DNA of 20,833 nucleotides from Betaproteobacteria bacterium (GTDB taxonomy: Bacteria > Pseudomonadota > Gammaproteobacteria > Burkholderiales > SG8-41), in contig JAOTVX010000051.1 in the NCBI GenBank assembly GCA_029863175.1, positions 1 through 20,833 on the forward strand. The letters are read 5' to 3'. The translations under genes were made by a program, and so were the position numbers. Positions 7,632 to 14,494 of this stretch are shown here, piece by piece. The notes under the pieces are model-generated. The model was not told the origin of the DNA. It saw only the letters and a program-made list of their open reading frames with translations, and ran no database searches. Each line of letters opens with the position of its first letter. The stretch's first letter is position 1.

Positions 7632-8033
7632 ATGGCACAAAAGAAATTTATCAATCCCGAAGGCATGGCCCGGCCAGGCGCGTACACGCCCGTCGTCACC
7701 GCGCAGGGTGGGAGGACCCTCTACATTTCGGGGCAGGTGTCGCTGAACGAGAAGGGCGAGCTGATCGGGCGAGGGGACCTGATGGCGCAGGCGGAGCAGG
7801 TGTGGCGCAATGTCGGCCTCGCGCTCAAGGGGGCGGGTGCGACCTTCAACGACCTCGTAAAGATCAACGTGTATGTGGTGAACTACAAGCCCGAGTACCG
7901 CGATTATCTGCACCAGGTGCGGTTGCGCTACGTCTCGAAGGAAAACCCGCCGGCAAGCACGCTGGTGGGTGTGCAGGGGTTGGCGCGCGACGGCTTCCTG
8001 ATAGAAATCGAGGCCATCGCGGTGGCGGACTGA
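7632..8033 (+). CDS. RidA/YjgF-family protein lacking the catalytic arginine
   Basis: This 133-residue protein has the Rid-family (YjgF/YER057c/UK114) fold signature, including ISGQVSLNEKGELIG (32-46), a VKINVYVVN strand and the C-terminal IEIEAIAVAD. GGAGGAGAG at 7621-7629 is an excellent ribosome-binding site for the ATG at 7632. In RidA enzymes that hydrolyse enamines and imines, the segment PARSCV supplies the essential arginine. Here the aligned segment is PASTLV, with Ser109 in its place. Rid subfamilies without this arginine are known and generally lack imine deaminase activity, so RidA function should not be assumed. A heptanucleotide array fills its upstream region and a broken copy of its 3' end follows. 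Confidence 0.92.
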   Translation: MAQKKFINPEGMARPGAYTPVVTAQGGRTLYISGQVSLNEKGELIGRGDLMAQAEQVWRNVGLALKGAGATFNDLVKINVYVVNYKPEYRDYLHQVRLRYVSKENPPASTLVGVQGLARDGFLIEIEAIAVAD

Positions 8034-8126
8034 GTTGATTAAGAAGGGACATCGCACAGCGCCAATGACGCGCTCCGGGGTCGCATCCCCGAATACGGGG
8101 CCCCTGCTTCGCCCTTCGCGTGCCCG

Positions 8127-8174
8127 CGCGACGGCTTCCTGATCGAAATTGAGGCGATCGCAGTGGCCGACTAG
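8127..8174 (+). pseudogene. Remnant of a second Rid-family gene (last 15 codons)
   Basis: 48 nt repeat the 3' end of the neighbouring Rid-family gene (7986-8033). Both copies encode RDGFLIEIEAIAVAD and a stop. The five differences before the stop codon are all silent (ATA/ATC, ATC/ATT, GCC/GCG, GCG/GCA, GCG/GCC), and the stop codons differ (TGA against TAG). Upstream of 8127 the similarity ends at once and no reading frame of the family continues. The pattern fits the tail of a once functional paralogue whose body was deleted. Confidence 0.8.
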
Positions 8175-8194
8175 AGGCTATCCCAAAAAAACAT

Positions 8195-8287
8195 AGCCAC
8201 GGAACCACACGGAAAGTTTTGTTTCACTAAGCATACGTCTCCGTTCAGGTCTTCGTCCGTGTAATTCCGTGTGATTCCGTGGTTAAT
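8195..8287. repeat. Inverted periodic element with CACGGAA core
   Basis: The left arm AGCCACGGAACCACACGGAA (8195-8214) faces the right arm at 8255-8287, whose complement reads ACCACGGAATCACACGGAAT and continues with a third unit. Within each arm CACGGAA recurs every 10 bp. The two arms can form an imperfect stem of about 20 bp around a 40-nt loop. It lies between two convergent genes, the Rid-family gene and the response regulator. Confidence 0.82.
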
Positions 8288-8304
8288 GATTTATCGGCAA
8301 TTCG

Positions 8305-8339
8305 AATCACGACTCACGACTCGCGAATCACCATTCACC
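8305..8339. repeat. Five-unit heptanucleotide array
   Basis: Five heptamers in strict register: AATCACG, ACTCACG, ACTCGCG, AATCACC, ATTCACC. Their common part is (A)NTCAC, the complement of the GTGA core seen in the arrays at 7418, 7489, 10384 and 11348. The array lies 36 bp past the stop codon of the response regulator, on its downstream side. Confidence 0.75.
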
Positions 8340-8375
8340 GGTCTTGGGGCGGAAAAAGCGTTTCTGGAGCCGCTT

Positions 8376-9152
8376 CTACTTCACCCCGAGGACGGACTTC
8401 ACGCTGTCGAGCAGGGTGTCGGGTTCGACGGGCTTGGTCATGAAGCCGTTCGCGCCGTAGACCAGCGCGGCGACGACGTCATCGTGCTGGGCCTGCGTTG
8501 TGACGACGATCACCGGCACGGACTTAAACACCGGATGCTCGCGCAGCTTGGCCAGGATTTCAATCCCGACCAAATCGGGTAGCGCCACGTCCATCAGGAT
8601 GAGGTCCGGCGGCGGCTTGCTAAGCTCAGCCAAGATCTCGGCCTCTCGGCAGGCGCTCCGCACATTGTACTTCGCGAGCATCAGCGCGCGGGCCAGCACG
8701 AGTGTGTTGGCCTGGTCCGCATCGATGATCAGGATAGAGTACGTGTCACCCGAACGGGGCAGAATGCGCTTGCTAGACTGGGCGATGATGTTGACGAAGA
8801 AGCCAGACTTCTTGAGCGCGCGCATGCTGGTGAGCGTCGTCTGCTCCGCGTCCTGCCTTTGTTTGGCTGTGGGCGTCGGTGGCGGCCGGTTCATGTACGC
8901 CGCGAAATCTAGGTCATCACTTGCGGTCGCGCTACCCGACCGCTCGATGTAACCCTCCTTGACAAGCGTATCGAGCGCGGCGAGCAACCTATCGAGCGGG
9001 ACCTTGTTGAGCTTCTTCTGTAGTTCTTCGACGGTTGACTGACCGTCGAACATCCCAAGCAGGACCTTCAGGTTGGGGCCGAGGGTGCCAGGTGTTGCAG
9101 AAATCTCGTCCCGGCCCTTTGCCGTCTGCGTGTAAACGACCTTTTCCGACAT
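8376..9152 (-). CDS. Response regulator with N-terminal winged-helix-like module
   Basis: The 258-residue product has a C-terminal receiver domain (about 137-256): acidic pair Asp144/Asp146, phospho-acceptor Asp188 in LILMDVALPDL, Thr218/Thr219, and Lys240 in MTKPVEP. This is an intact phosphorylation site for a histidine kinase not seen here. The first 72 residues are a separate module (VVYTQTAKGRDEI, then LLGMFDGQSTVEELQKKL, then LVKEGYIERSG) resembling a small winged helix. It is clearly homologous to the start of the 14495-17830 product. A DDLDF motif (79-83) and an Ala/Gln-rich linker join the two parts. There is no recognisable output domain after the receiver, so the N-terminal module is probably the output or a docking part. 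The flavoprotein gene lies 80 bp upstream on the same strand and may be cotranscribed. Confidence 0.88.
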   Translation of the reverse strand: MSEKVVYTQTAKGRDEISATPGTLGPNLKVLLGMFDGQSTVEELQKKLNKVPLDRLLAALDTLVKEGYIERSGSATASDDLDFAAYMNRPPPTPTAKQRQDAEQTTLTSMRALKKSGFFVNIIAQSSKRILPRSGDTYSILIIDADQANTLVLARALMLAKYNVRSACREAEILAELSKPPPDLILMDVALPDLVGIEILAKLREHPVFKSVPVIVVTTQAQHDDVVAALVYGANGFMTKPVEPDTLLDSVKSVLGVK

Positions 9153-9232
9153 GGGTTACGCTGTCACCATCACCAGCAAGAATTATCGCATGATCGCGCG
9201 CTCCGCGCCTGGCGGTAATCCACGAATCAGGG

Positions 9233-10333
9233 TCACAGGAGGCTTGCCACATGGTCGGCTATGGCGAGCGACGAGGTCAAGCCGGGTGACTCGATGCCGT
9301 AGAGGTTGACCAGGCCCTCTAAACCATGCTCGTCCTTGCCCTGGATTACGAAATCCTGGGCGGGTTCACCAGGTCCCGTGATCCGGGGGCGGATGCCCGT
9401 ATAGCCCGGTTGCAGCGCGCCGTCACGAAGCCCTGGGTAATAAAAGCGAATGGCTTCGTAAAAGGCCGCTTCGCGGCTGTCGTCAAAACGGTAATCGACA
9501 CGTTGGATCCAGGAGAAATCCGGGCCGAACTTGACCTGCCCGCCGAGATCGATCGTGACATGCACGCCCAGCCAGTCCTGCCGTGCCACGGGATAAATCA
9601 GCCGCCGGAATGGTGCCCTGCCGGTAAGCGTGTAGTAATGACCGATCGCGTAAAAAGAGGGCGGTATCGTGTGCGAGGGCACGCCGGCAATCGAGCGCGC
9701 CACCGCCTGCGCGTTCAGGCCGGCACTGTTGATCACGCTCCGGCATTTGATGGACATGGGCTCCGCGCCGCCGATGTCGAGACGGATGCCGTCGTCCTCG
9801 ATGGCTCCCCCCACGACAGGGCTTTCCAGCGCCAATGAGACGCCGTGCTGCTCCGCGTCTCCCAGATAGGCAAGCATCAATCCATGGCTGTCGATGATCC
9901 CGGTCGAGGGCGAGAGCACACCGGCGACGCTGCGTACTTCGGGCTCGAGCTCGCGCAACGCTGGCGCATCGAGCCAATTCAGATCCGAAACGCCGTTTAT
10001 CTCCGCCTGCGCCTGGTATTTCTGCAGCCCTGGGATCTGAGTCTCGTCGGAGGCGACGATCACCTTGCCGATACGGCGGTGCCCGATGTCATGCTCCTCG
10101 CAGTAGCGATAGAGGAGGTGCCTCCCGGCGACGCACAACCGGGCCTTGAGCGAGCCCGTCGCGTAATAGATACCGGCATGGATGACTTCGGAGTTGCGCG
10201 CGCTGGTATGCGTGCCGAAGGCGGTCTCGGCCTCGAGCACGACGACCTCGCGGCCTTCCAGCGCGAGCTTGCGCGCGATCGCCAGACCCACGACGCCCGC
10301 GCCGATCACCGCGCATTCAATACGTTCTGCCAT
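9233..10333 (-). CDS. FAD-dependent oxidoreductase, L-2-hydroxyglutarate dehydrogenase-like
   Basis: This 366-residue DAO-superfamily flavoprotein begins with a Rossmann motif GAGVVG (11-16) and VVVLEAE, which bind the ADP part of FAD. The segment TSARNSEVIHAGIYY is characteristic of the L-2-hydroxyglutarate dehydrogenase/oxidase (LhgO, L2HGDH) group. YTGIRPRITGPG and LYGIESPGLTSSLAIAD near the end are the usual FAD-closing segments. Such enzymes oxidise L-2-hydroxyglutarate or related 2-hydroxy acids to the 2-oxo acid and pass electrons to quinones. It is somewhat short for the family (around 400) but shows no obvious gap. It is divergent from the DUF3025 gene across a heptanucleotide array. 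Confidence 0.86.
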   Translation of the reverse strand: MAERIECAVIGAGVVGLAIARKLALEGREVVVLEAETAFGTHTSARNSEVIHAGIYYATGSLKARLCVAGRHLLYRYCEEHDIGHRRIGKVIVASDETQIPGLQKYQAQAEINGVSDLNWLDAPALRELEPEVRSVAGVLSPSTGIIDSHGLMLAYLGDAEQHGVSLALESPVVGGAIEDDGIRLDIGGAEPMSIKCRSVINSAGLNAQAVARSIAGVPSHTIPPSFYAIGHYYTLTGRAPFRRLIYPVARQDWLGVHVTIDLGGQVKFGPDFSWIQRVDYRFDDSREAAFYEAIRFYYPGLRDGALQPGYTGIRPRITGPGEPAQDFVIQGKDEHGLEGLVNLYGIESPGLTSSLAIADHVASLL

Positions 10334-10383
10334 AACTCAGGGAGCGAGAATGAAAGCGCATCAGTTTACAATGGATGGAACCG

Positions 10384-10493
10384 GTGAATGGTGAATAGTG
10401 AGTAGACAAACGGGATTGGATTGGCGGCGATCACGGTTTAATCCATTCACCACTCACCACTCACCACTCATCAATCACCAATCACCAGTCACG
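10384..10493. repeat. Inverted heptanucleotide array between divergent genes
   Basis: The left arm has three heptamers, GTGAATG, GTGAATA and GTGAGTA (10384-10404). After a 40-nt loop the right arm has seven heptamers in strict register: ATTCACC, ACTCACC, ACTCACC, ACTCATC, AATCACC, AATCACC, AGTCACG (10445-10493). The arms are complementary in kind (GTGA against TCAC) and can pair over about 20 bp with mismatches. The array ends 12 nt before the DUF3025 start and fills most of the shared divergent region, so any promoters must overlap it. Confidence 0.88.
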
Positions 10494-10505
10494 CCTTTCT
10501 AATGT

Positions 10506-11330
10506 ATGCAATGGGACCCCGATTTTCTCGCGCACTCACCCTTGTTCGAGCCGCTGCGCACACGTGCGCCGGATTCATTCAACGCACAATGGCCCGGACT
10601 GCCGGCGCTACAATCCCTACTCGATCGGCAAGACCCGCCCGTGCGCGTAGCCGGTGGCGCGCTGCTACGTGTCGTGCCGCAAGTTAGCAAGGCCGGCCGC
10701 TCCGAGGTCCGTTACGAGGAGCGAATCTACCGCAGGGGCGAGCTGCAGGTCCGGGCGAACGACTGGCACGATCTCTTCAACCTCCTGGTCTGGCTCACGT
10801 TCCCACGGGCGAAGGCGGCCTTAAATGCGAGGCATCATGCAGCCTTCGAAAGCCGGGCATCGACCGGCGTCACCGACCGCGGGCCGGTCGAGGATGCGTT
10901 GACCCTGTTCGACGAGGGCGGCGTGATTGTTGCGGCTACCTCGCGGGAGCTGCTCGACCAGTTGCGCACATTCGCGTGGAAAGAGCTGTTCTGGCGTAAC
11001 CGGGAAGCGGTCGTGGCGAATATGCGCTTCTTCCTGTTCGGACACGCGCTCTACGAGAAAGCGCTGCGCCCGTTCGCCGGGATTACCGGCCGTGGCCTCT
11101 GTTTCGACATTGATCCGGGATTTCTGCGGGCGCCCCCGGCAGTACAGCTGGCGGAGATGGATGCTCGGGTTGCGGACCATATCGGCGCCACGGACCGGCT
11201 GACGGCCACGCGGGATCTGGCGCCGGTTCCGATCCTTGGCGTGCCTGGCTGGTGCGCCGAGAACACGGTCGAGTCCTACTACGACGATACTAATTATTTC
11301 CGTCCCCGCCCTAAAAGCCGTGAACGGTGA
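10506..11330 (+). CDS. DUF3025 family protein
   Basis: This 274-residue protein matches the DUF3025 family of beta- and gammaproteobacteria by its landmarks: YEERIYRRGELQVRANDWHD (71-90), FNLLVWLTFPRAKAALNARH, DRGPVEDALTLFDEGGV and the C-terminal YYDDTNYFRPRP. The function of the family is unknown, and no catalytic motif or membrane segment is apparent. The conserved NDWHDLFN with following Trp and Pro suggests a folded soluble protein. The ATG at 10506 is close to the repeat array and has no clear ribosome-binding site; an ATG at 10502 is in another frame. An upstream leaderless or weak initiation is possible. Confidence 0.85.
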   Translation: MQWDPDFLAHSPLFEPLRTRAPDSFNAQWPGLPALQSLLDRQDPPVRVAGGALLRVVPQVSKAGRSEVRYEERIYRRGELQVRANDWHDLFNLLVWLTFPRAKAALNARHHAAFESRASTGVTDRGPVEDALTLFDEGGVIVAATSRELLDQLRTFAWKELFWRNREAVVANMRFFLFGHALYEKALRPFAGITGRGLCFDIDPGFLRAPPAVQLAEMDARVADHIGATDRLTATRDLAPVPILGVPGWCAENTVESYYDDTNYFRPRPKSRER

Positions 11331-11420
11331 CCACTGGCCAGGAAATAGTGATGGAAACTGGTGATGAGAAAAGGTGATGATTAATGGTGATATACGATTT
11401 TACGGGCGTTCTTCATCACC

Positions 11421-11429
11421 ATTTCGCAT
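11421..11429 (+). repeat. Left target-site duplication
   Basis: ATTTCGCAT directly abuts the left terminal inverted repeat and is identical to the copy at 11603-11611. The identity can be extended to 11 bp (ATTTCGCATCA) if the element is taken to start 2 bp later, but 9 bp gives symmetrical ends. Confidence 0.85.
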
Positions 11430-11602
11430 CAGTGCTGTCCGGTTAAACCGAAAAACGTCAATTTAGCGTTCGTAAGTGATTGAAACTTCAATCGGTGACT
11501 CTTGATCCGCAATCGAAGTCGTGGACATCCGTAAATGGCGATATCTGTACGTAACGTCAATCACTTACGAACGCCTAAATCGTGTTTAACCGGACACTAC
11601 TG
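11430..11602. mobile_element. 173-bp non-coding inverted-repeat element (MITE-like)
   Basis: The ends are terminal inverted repeats: CAGTGCTGTCCGGTTAAAC on the left (11430-11448) and CAGTAGTGTCCGGTTAAAC read inward from the right end (11602 to 11584), 17 of 19 identical. A further perfect 16-bp inner inverted repeat lies at 11467-11482 and 11558-11573, so each arm is about 45-53 bp around a 75-bp centre. It encodes no protein. The perfect 9-bp flanking duplication and the restored 13-bp phase of the surrounding array after its removal show that it inserted by transposition. No transposase is present in the window, so it must have been moved in trans. A 9-bp duplication would suit IS4-like enzymes, but the family is not established. 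Confidence 0.88.
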
Positions 11603-11611
11603 ATTTCGCAT
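11603..11611 (+). repeat. Right target-site duplication
   Basis: ATTTCGCAT directly follows the right end of the element and matches 11421-11429 perfectly. The following CAC continues the 13-bp array in register. Confidence 0.85.
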
Positions 11612-11645
11612 CACTACTTACCATCACCAATATTCATCACTTCTC

Positions 11646-12695
11646 TTAGGTGGAGAAAAGCGTGATTCGATTCTTGCCGCCGTTCTTGCTCGCGTACGTC
11701 GCGTGGTCGGCCCGTTCCTGCACGGTTTCGAGGTCGTGCCCCTGGTTGGGGTAGCCAGCGATGCCGATACTGACGGTTGCTGTCACCTTCTTGTCGCGGG
11801 TGGTGAGGGGGCTTGATTCGATTGACTTGCGGATGCGCTCGGCTACGCCGACCGCGCCGTTGCTCGACGTGTCAGGCAGCAGCACGACGAATTCATCGCC
11901 GCCATAGCGCGCGACGACGTCGGTCTGGCGCAGCTGGCTCTGAATACACTGCACGGTGAGCTTGAGCAGGCGATCACCCGCCTCGTGGCCGAGCGTATCG
12001 TTCACGGTCTTTAGGTGATCGGAATCGACTATCAGCACGCTGAACGGCCTGGCGTAACGCTCAGCCTGACGGAAAACGCGCTCCGCTACCGCGCCGAAGG
12101 CGCGCATGTTGAGCACACCGGTCAGTTCATCTGTCTCCGACAGGAGTTTCATATGGCCGAAGGCGCGTCGGATGTCGGCGGAGAGCATTGTGGTTATGTA
12201 GGCGACGAGCAGCATGGGGGCAATCTGCGCGACCAGGGTAGTGCCGAACGGCAGCGACAGGGTGTTGCGTTGGGGATAGCCGAGCCAGACGTAGCAGGCC
12301 GCGATCAGGCCCAGCTCCAGCAGCGTGATAGCCTTGCCCAGCGTGAGCGCGCTGACGATGACCACCAAGAGGTAGAGATCGTTGAGGGGGCTGGCCGCAC
12401 CTCCGGTATAGAACAGCACCCAGGTAATGAAGACGATCATGACCAGGGTCTCGGCGACGAGCTTCCAGTGGCTTTCTTTGCTGTAGAAGTTCGCGTAGTG
12501 GAAAGACAGAACGAACGCAGCAAAGAAAAACATCGCCATGGCCAGCGACGCTGCGGTGACCTCGTCGGGCGACAGCACCAGTTGGTAGAGCAGGACCAGG
12601 ATCAGCAGGAGCCATTCGATCTCCGCCACCGTGCGCGCGAAGCCACGCAGCTCCTCTGCTGTGAGAACCGGTTGGAACACCTCATTGGTTTTCAT
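11646..12695 (-). CDS. Membrane-bound diguanylate cyclase (GGDEF)
   Basis: From the ATG at 12695 the product has 349 residues. The N-terminal half carries five or six hydrophobic helices (about 27-43, 50-66, 83-97, 105-120, 124-140, 155-172), probably a membrane sensor. The C-terminal GGDEF domain (about 185-345) has the signature RYGGDEFVVLLP (263-274) with the catalytic loop intact, and the allosteric inhibitory site RQTD (256-259) five residues before it. It should make cyclic di-GMP from GTP and be feedback-inhibited by the product. The frame continues to a GTG at 12728, but the ATG gives a more natural start; neither has a clear ribosome-binding site. It is convergent with the DUF3025 gene. 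Confidence 0.9.
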   Translation of the reverse strand: MKTNEVFQPVLTAEELRGFARTVAEIEWLLLILVLLYQLVLSPDEVTAASLAMAMFFFAAFVLSFHYANFYSKESHWKLVAETLVMIVFITWVLFYTGGAASPLNDLYLLVVIVSALTLGKAITLLELGLIAACYVWLGYPQRNTLSLPFGTTLVAQIAPMLLVAYITTMLSADIRRAFGHMKLLSETDELTGVLNMRAFGAVAERVFRQAERYARPFSVLIVDSDHLKTVNDTLGHEAGDRLLKLTVQCIQSQLRQTDVVARYGGDEFVVLLPDTSSNGAVGVAERIRKSIESSPLTTRDKKVTATVSIGIAGYPNQGHDLETVQERADHATYASKNGGKNRITLFST

Positions 12696-12728
12696 TGCGG
12701 TGCCGATCAGCGGTGAGGTAACGAGCAC

Positions 12729-13484
12729 GTCAGAATCGCGCCGTTAGGTGCGTAACGTCGGTTGCGGTCTGTGTCGTCGCTGACCCGCCGCATCACCACG
12801 GCTACGAGGGTCACAAGCGCGTGGCCGATCCAGCGGGCGCCCATAGCGTCGGAGCACGACCCTTTTCCTTGTCCGATTTCCCCTGAATGCCGCAGTCGGG
12901 AGTTGCGGCTATGTTATTCGAAAAAACCAGCGAGGTGGGAGGATCGGCGGTCACACCGCGTCGAGTTACGGCTGCGGCGACGCAGATCCCGAAGCAGGTT
13001 GCCGAAAAAGATGACGCAATTCACGATGTGAAGAATGATCGTGTTTCGAATACGCCGGGTGCAAAGCGCTTGCCCGCCGAGCGCAGGTGGCGCTTCAGCA
13101 CGAAGTCAAACAGGAGAGGATTGTGCTCGCGGATCGCAGACAGCAAACGCGGTCTGCTCTGGCAGCGGCTTTCCGTCCGTGCTGCGGCGAGTAGCGCAAG
13201 ACAAGCGCCACGGCGCCCAGCACGGTCGCGCCACCGGCCGCGAGGATCAACTCGCGGCGTCGTATGCGGATCTGCAGGGGCCCGCTTATGATAGGCGAGG
13301 AGATTCACGATGATGGCCGCCATACGTTCTGGCTGCGGGTCCGTCCCGGCGGCAGCGCCGCCTGATGGGGGTTTTTGGAATAATATCTTTGTTATTCAAT
13401 AGGATGAAAACGAGCGCGGTCCATTGAACTCGGCCGTCGCGCCCCCATCTAAACACCGTTCCATTTCATAAAGACTGTGCAGGC
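12729..13484. other. Gene-poor region, possibly holding a decayed gene
   Basis: No reading frame here looks like a conserved protein. On the minus strand, about 13170-13275, one frame reads RRRELILAAGGATVLGAVAL, resembling a twin-arginine or hydrophobic export signal. It has no in-frame ATG and the neighbouring frames take over within a few dozen codons, as in a frameshifted remnant. A small GC-rich hairpin with stem GGCGGC/GCCGCC (13348-13362) followed by GGGGGTTTTT precedes htpX and could be a weak terminator. Unlike most other gaps, this one contains no periodic array. Confidence 0.35.
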
Positions 13485-14375
13485 ATGAAAAGAATCTTTC
13501 TGTTCCTGGGAACCAACATTGCCGTGTTGTTGGTGCTGTCCATCACGATGCGGCTGCTGGGAATAGAGGGCATCCTCGACCGGGAGGGAGTGGATCTCAA
13601 CCTGAACGCGCTGCTGGTGATGGCTGCGGTGATCGGCTTCGGCGGCTCGTTCATTTCGCTCCTGATCTCGAAGTGGTCGGCGAAGAGGATGACCGGGGCG
13701 CACGTGATCGAGGCGCCCTCGAACGCCGCGGAGCGCTGGCTCTTCGACACGGTCAAGCGCCACGCCAGCCAGGCGGGCATCGGCATGCCCGAGGTGGCGA
13801 TCTACGAGGCGCCCGAGATCAACGCCTTCGCAACGGGTTGGAACCGCAACAGCTCCCTGGTCGCAGTGAGCACGGGATTGCTGCAGAACATGACGCAGGA
13901 CGAGGCCGAAGCCGTCATCGGCCACGAGGTGAGCCACGTCGCGAACGGTGACATGGTGACGCTGGCATTGATCCAGGGCGTCGTCAACACCTTCGTCATC
14001 TTCCTGTCGCGCATCATCGGCCATCTGGTCGACCGGGTCGTGTTCAAGGTCGAGCGCGGGCATGGCCCCGCGTTCTGGATTACCGCGATCCTCGCGCAGT
14101 TCATCCTGGGTATTCTTGCCTCGACGATCGTGATGTGGTTCTCCCGCCAGCGTGAGTTTCGCGCGGATGCGGGCGGTGCGACGCTCGCCGGCCGTGAGAA
14201 GATGATCGCCGCGCTCGAGCGCCTGAAGCTGAACCACGGGCGGCCGGCGCAGCTACCTGATCAAATTGCCGCCTTTGGCGTCTCGGGCGGTGTCGCGAAG
14301 GGCATCAAGCATCTCTTCATGTCCCATCCGCCGCTTGACGAGCGCATCGCGGCATTAAGAGCCCAGGCCCGATAG
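13485..14375 (+). CDS. htpX: Membrane zinc metalloprotease HtpX
   Basis: The 296-residue protein has the expected size and layout of HtpX, an inner-membrane M48 protease that degrades misfolded membrane proteins. It has two N-terminal helices (about 4-22 and 41-62), the zinc motif HEVSH at 147-151 (ligands His147 and His151, catalytic Glu148), two further hydrophobic stretches (about 160-182 and 196-220), and the third zinc ligand Glu224 in [12 protein letters not shown]. The end [12 protein letters not shown] is typical of the family. The ATG at 13485 has only a weak AG-rich region upstream. A bidirectional terminator follows. Stress induction is common for the family but no specific operator is visible here. 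Confidence 0.95.
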   Translation: MKRIFLFLGTNIAVLLVLSITMRLLGIEGILDREGVDLNLNALLVMAAVIGFGGSFISLLISKWSAKRMTGAHVIEAPSNAAERWLFDTVKRHASQAGIGMPEVAIYEAPEINAFATGWNRNSSLVAVSTGLLQNMTQDEAEAVIGHEVSHVANGDMVTLALIQGVVNTFVIFLSRIIGHLVDRVVFKVERGHGPAFWITAILAQFILGILASTIVMWFSRQREFRADAGGATLAGREKMIAALERLKLNHGRPAQLPDQIAAFGVSGGVAKGIKHLFMSHPPLDERIAALRAQAR

Positions 14376-14388
14376 CCCCGGCGCCATG

Positions 14389-14413
14389 AAAAAGCCCGGT
14401 CGCGCGGGCTTTT
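14389..14413. terminator. Bidirectional intrinsic terminator
   Basis: A 9-bp stem AAAAGCCCG / CGGGCTTTT (14390-14398 and 14405-14413) surrounds a 6-nt loop. The plus strand ends in TTTTCTTGT and the minus strand in TTTTTC, so it can stop transcription of htpX and of the convergent 14495-17830 gene. Confidence 0.85.
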
Positions 14414-14494
14414 CTTGTCCCTGCATTCGGCGCAAGCCTCACGGATCTCATCCGCGTGTATCTGCCGCTAATGTTTCTTATTTTCTTGCGCGCT

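Larger units (their letters stand above)
11348..11640. repeat. 13-bp periodic inverted array, interrupted by a mobile element
   Basis: On the left, GTGATG cores recur exactly every 13 bp (11348, 11361, 11374 and 11387, the last GTGATA), separated by unrelated bases. On the right, CATCAC, the complement, recurs at 11414, 11609, 11622 and 11635. The step from 11414 to 11609 is 195 bp, which is 13 bp plus the 182 bp of inserted element and duplicated target. Before insertion the array would therefore have been four GTGATG units facing four CATCAC units across a spacer of about 20 bp. It lies between the convergent DUF3025 and GGDEF genes. Confidence 0.85.

Noticed and set aside
11348..11640. CRISPR-like array with 13-bp spacing
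   Set aside because: Cores of 6-7 bp and spacers of 6-7 bp are far too short, and the halves are inverted relative to each other.
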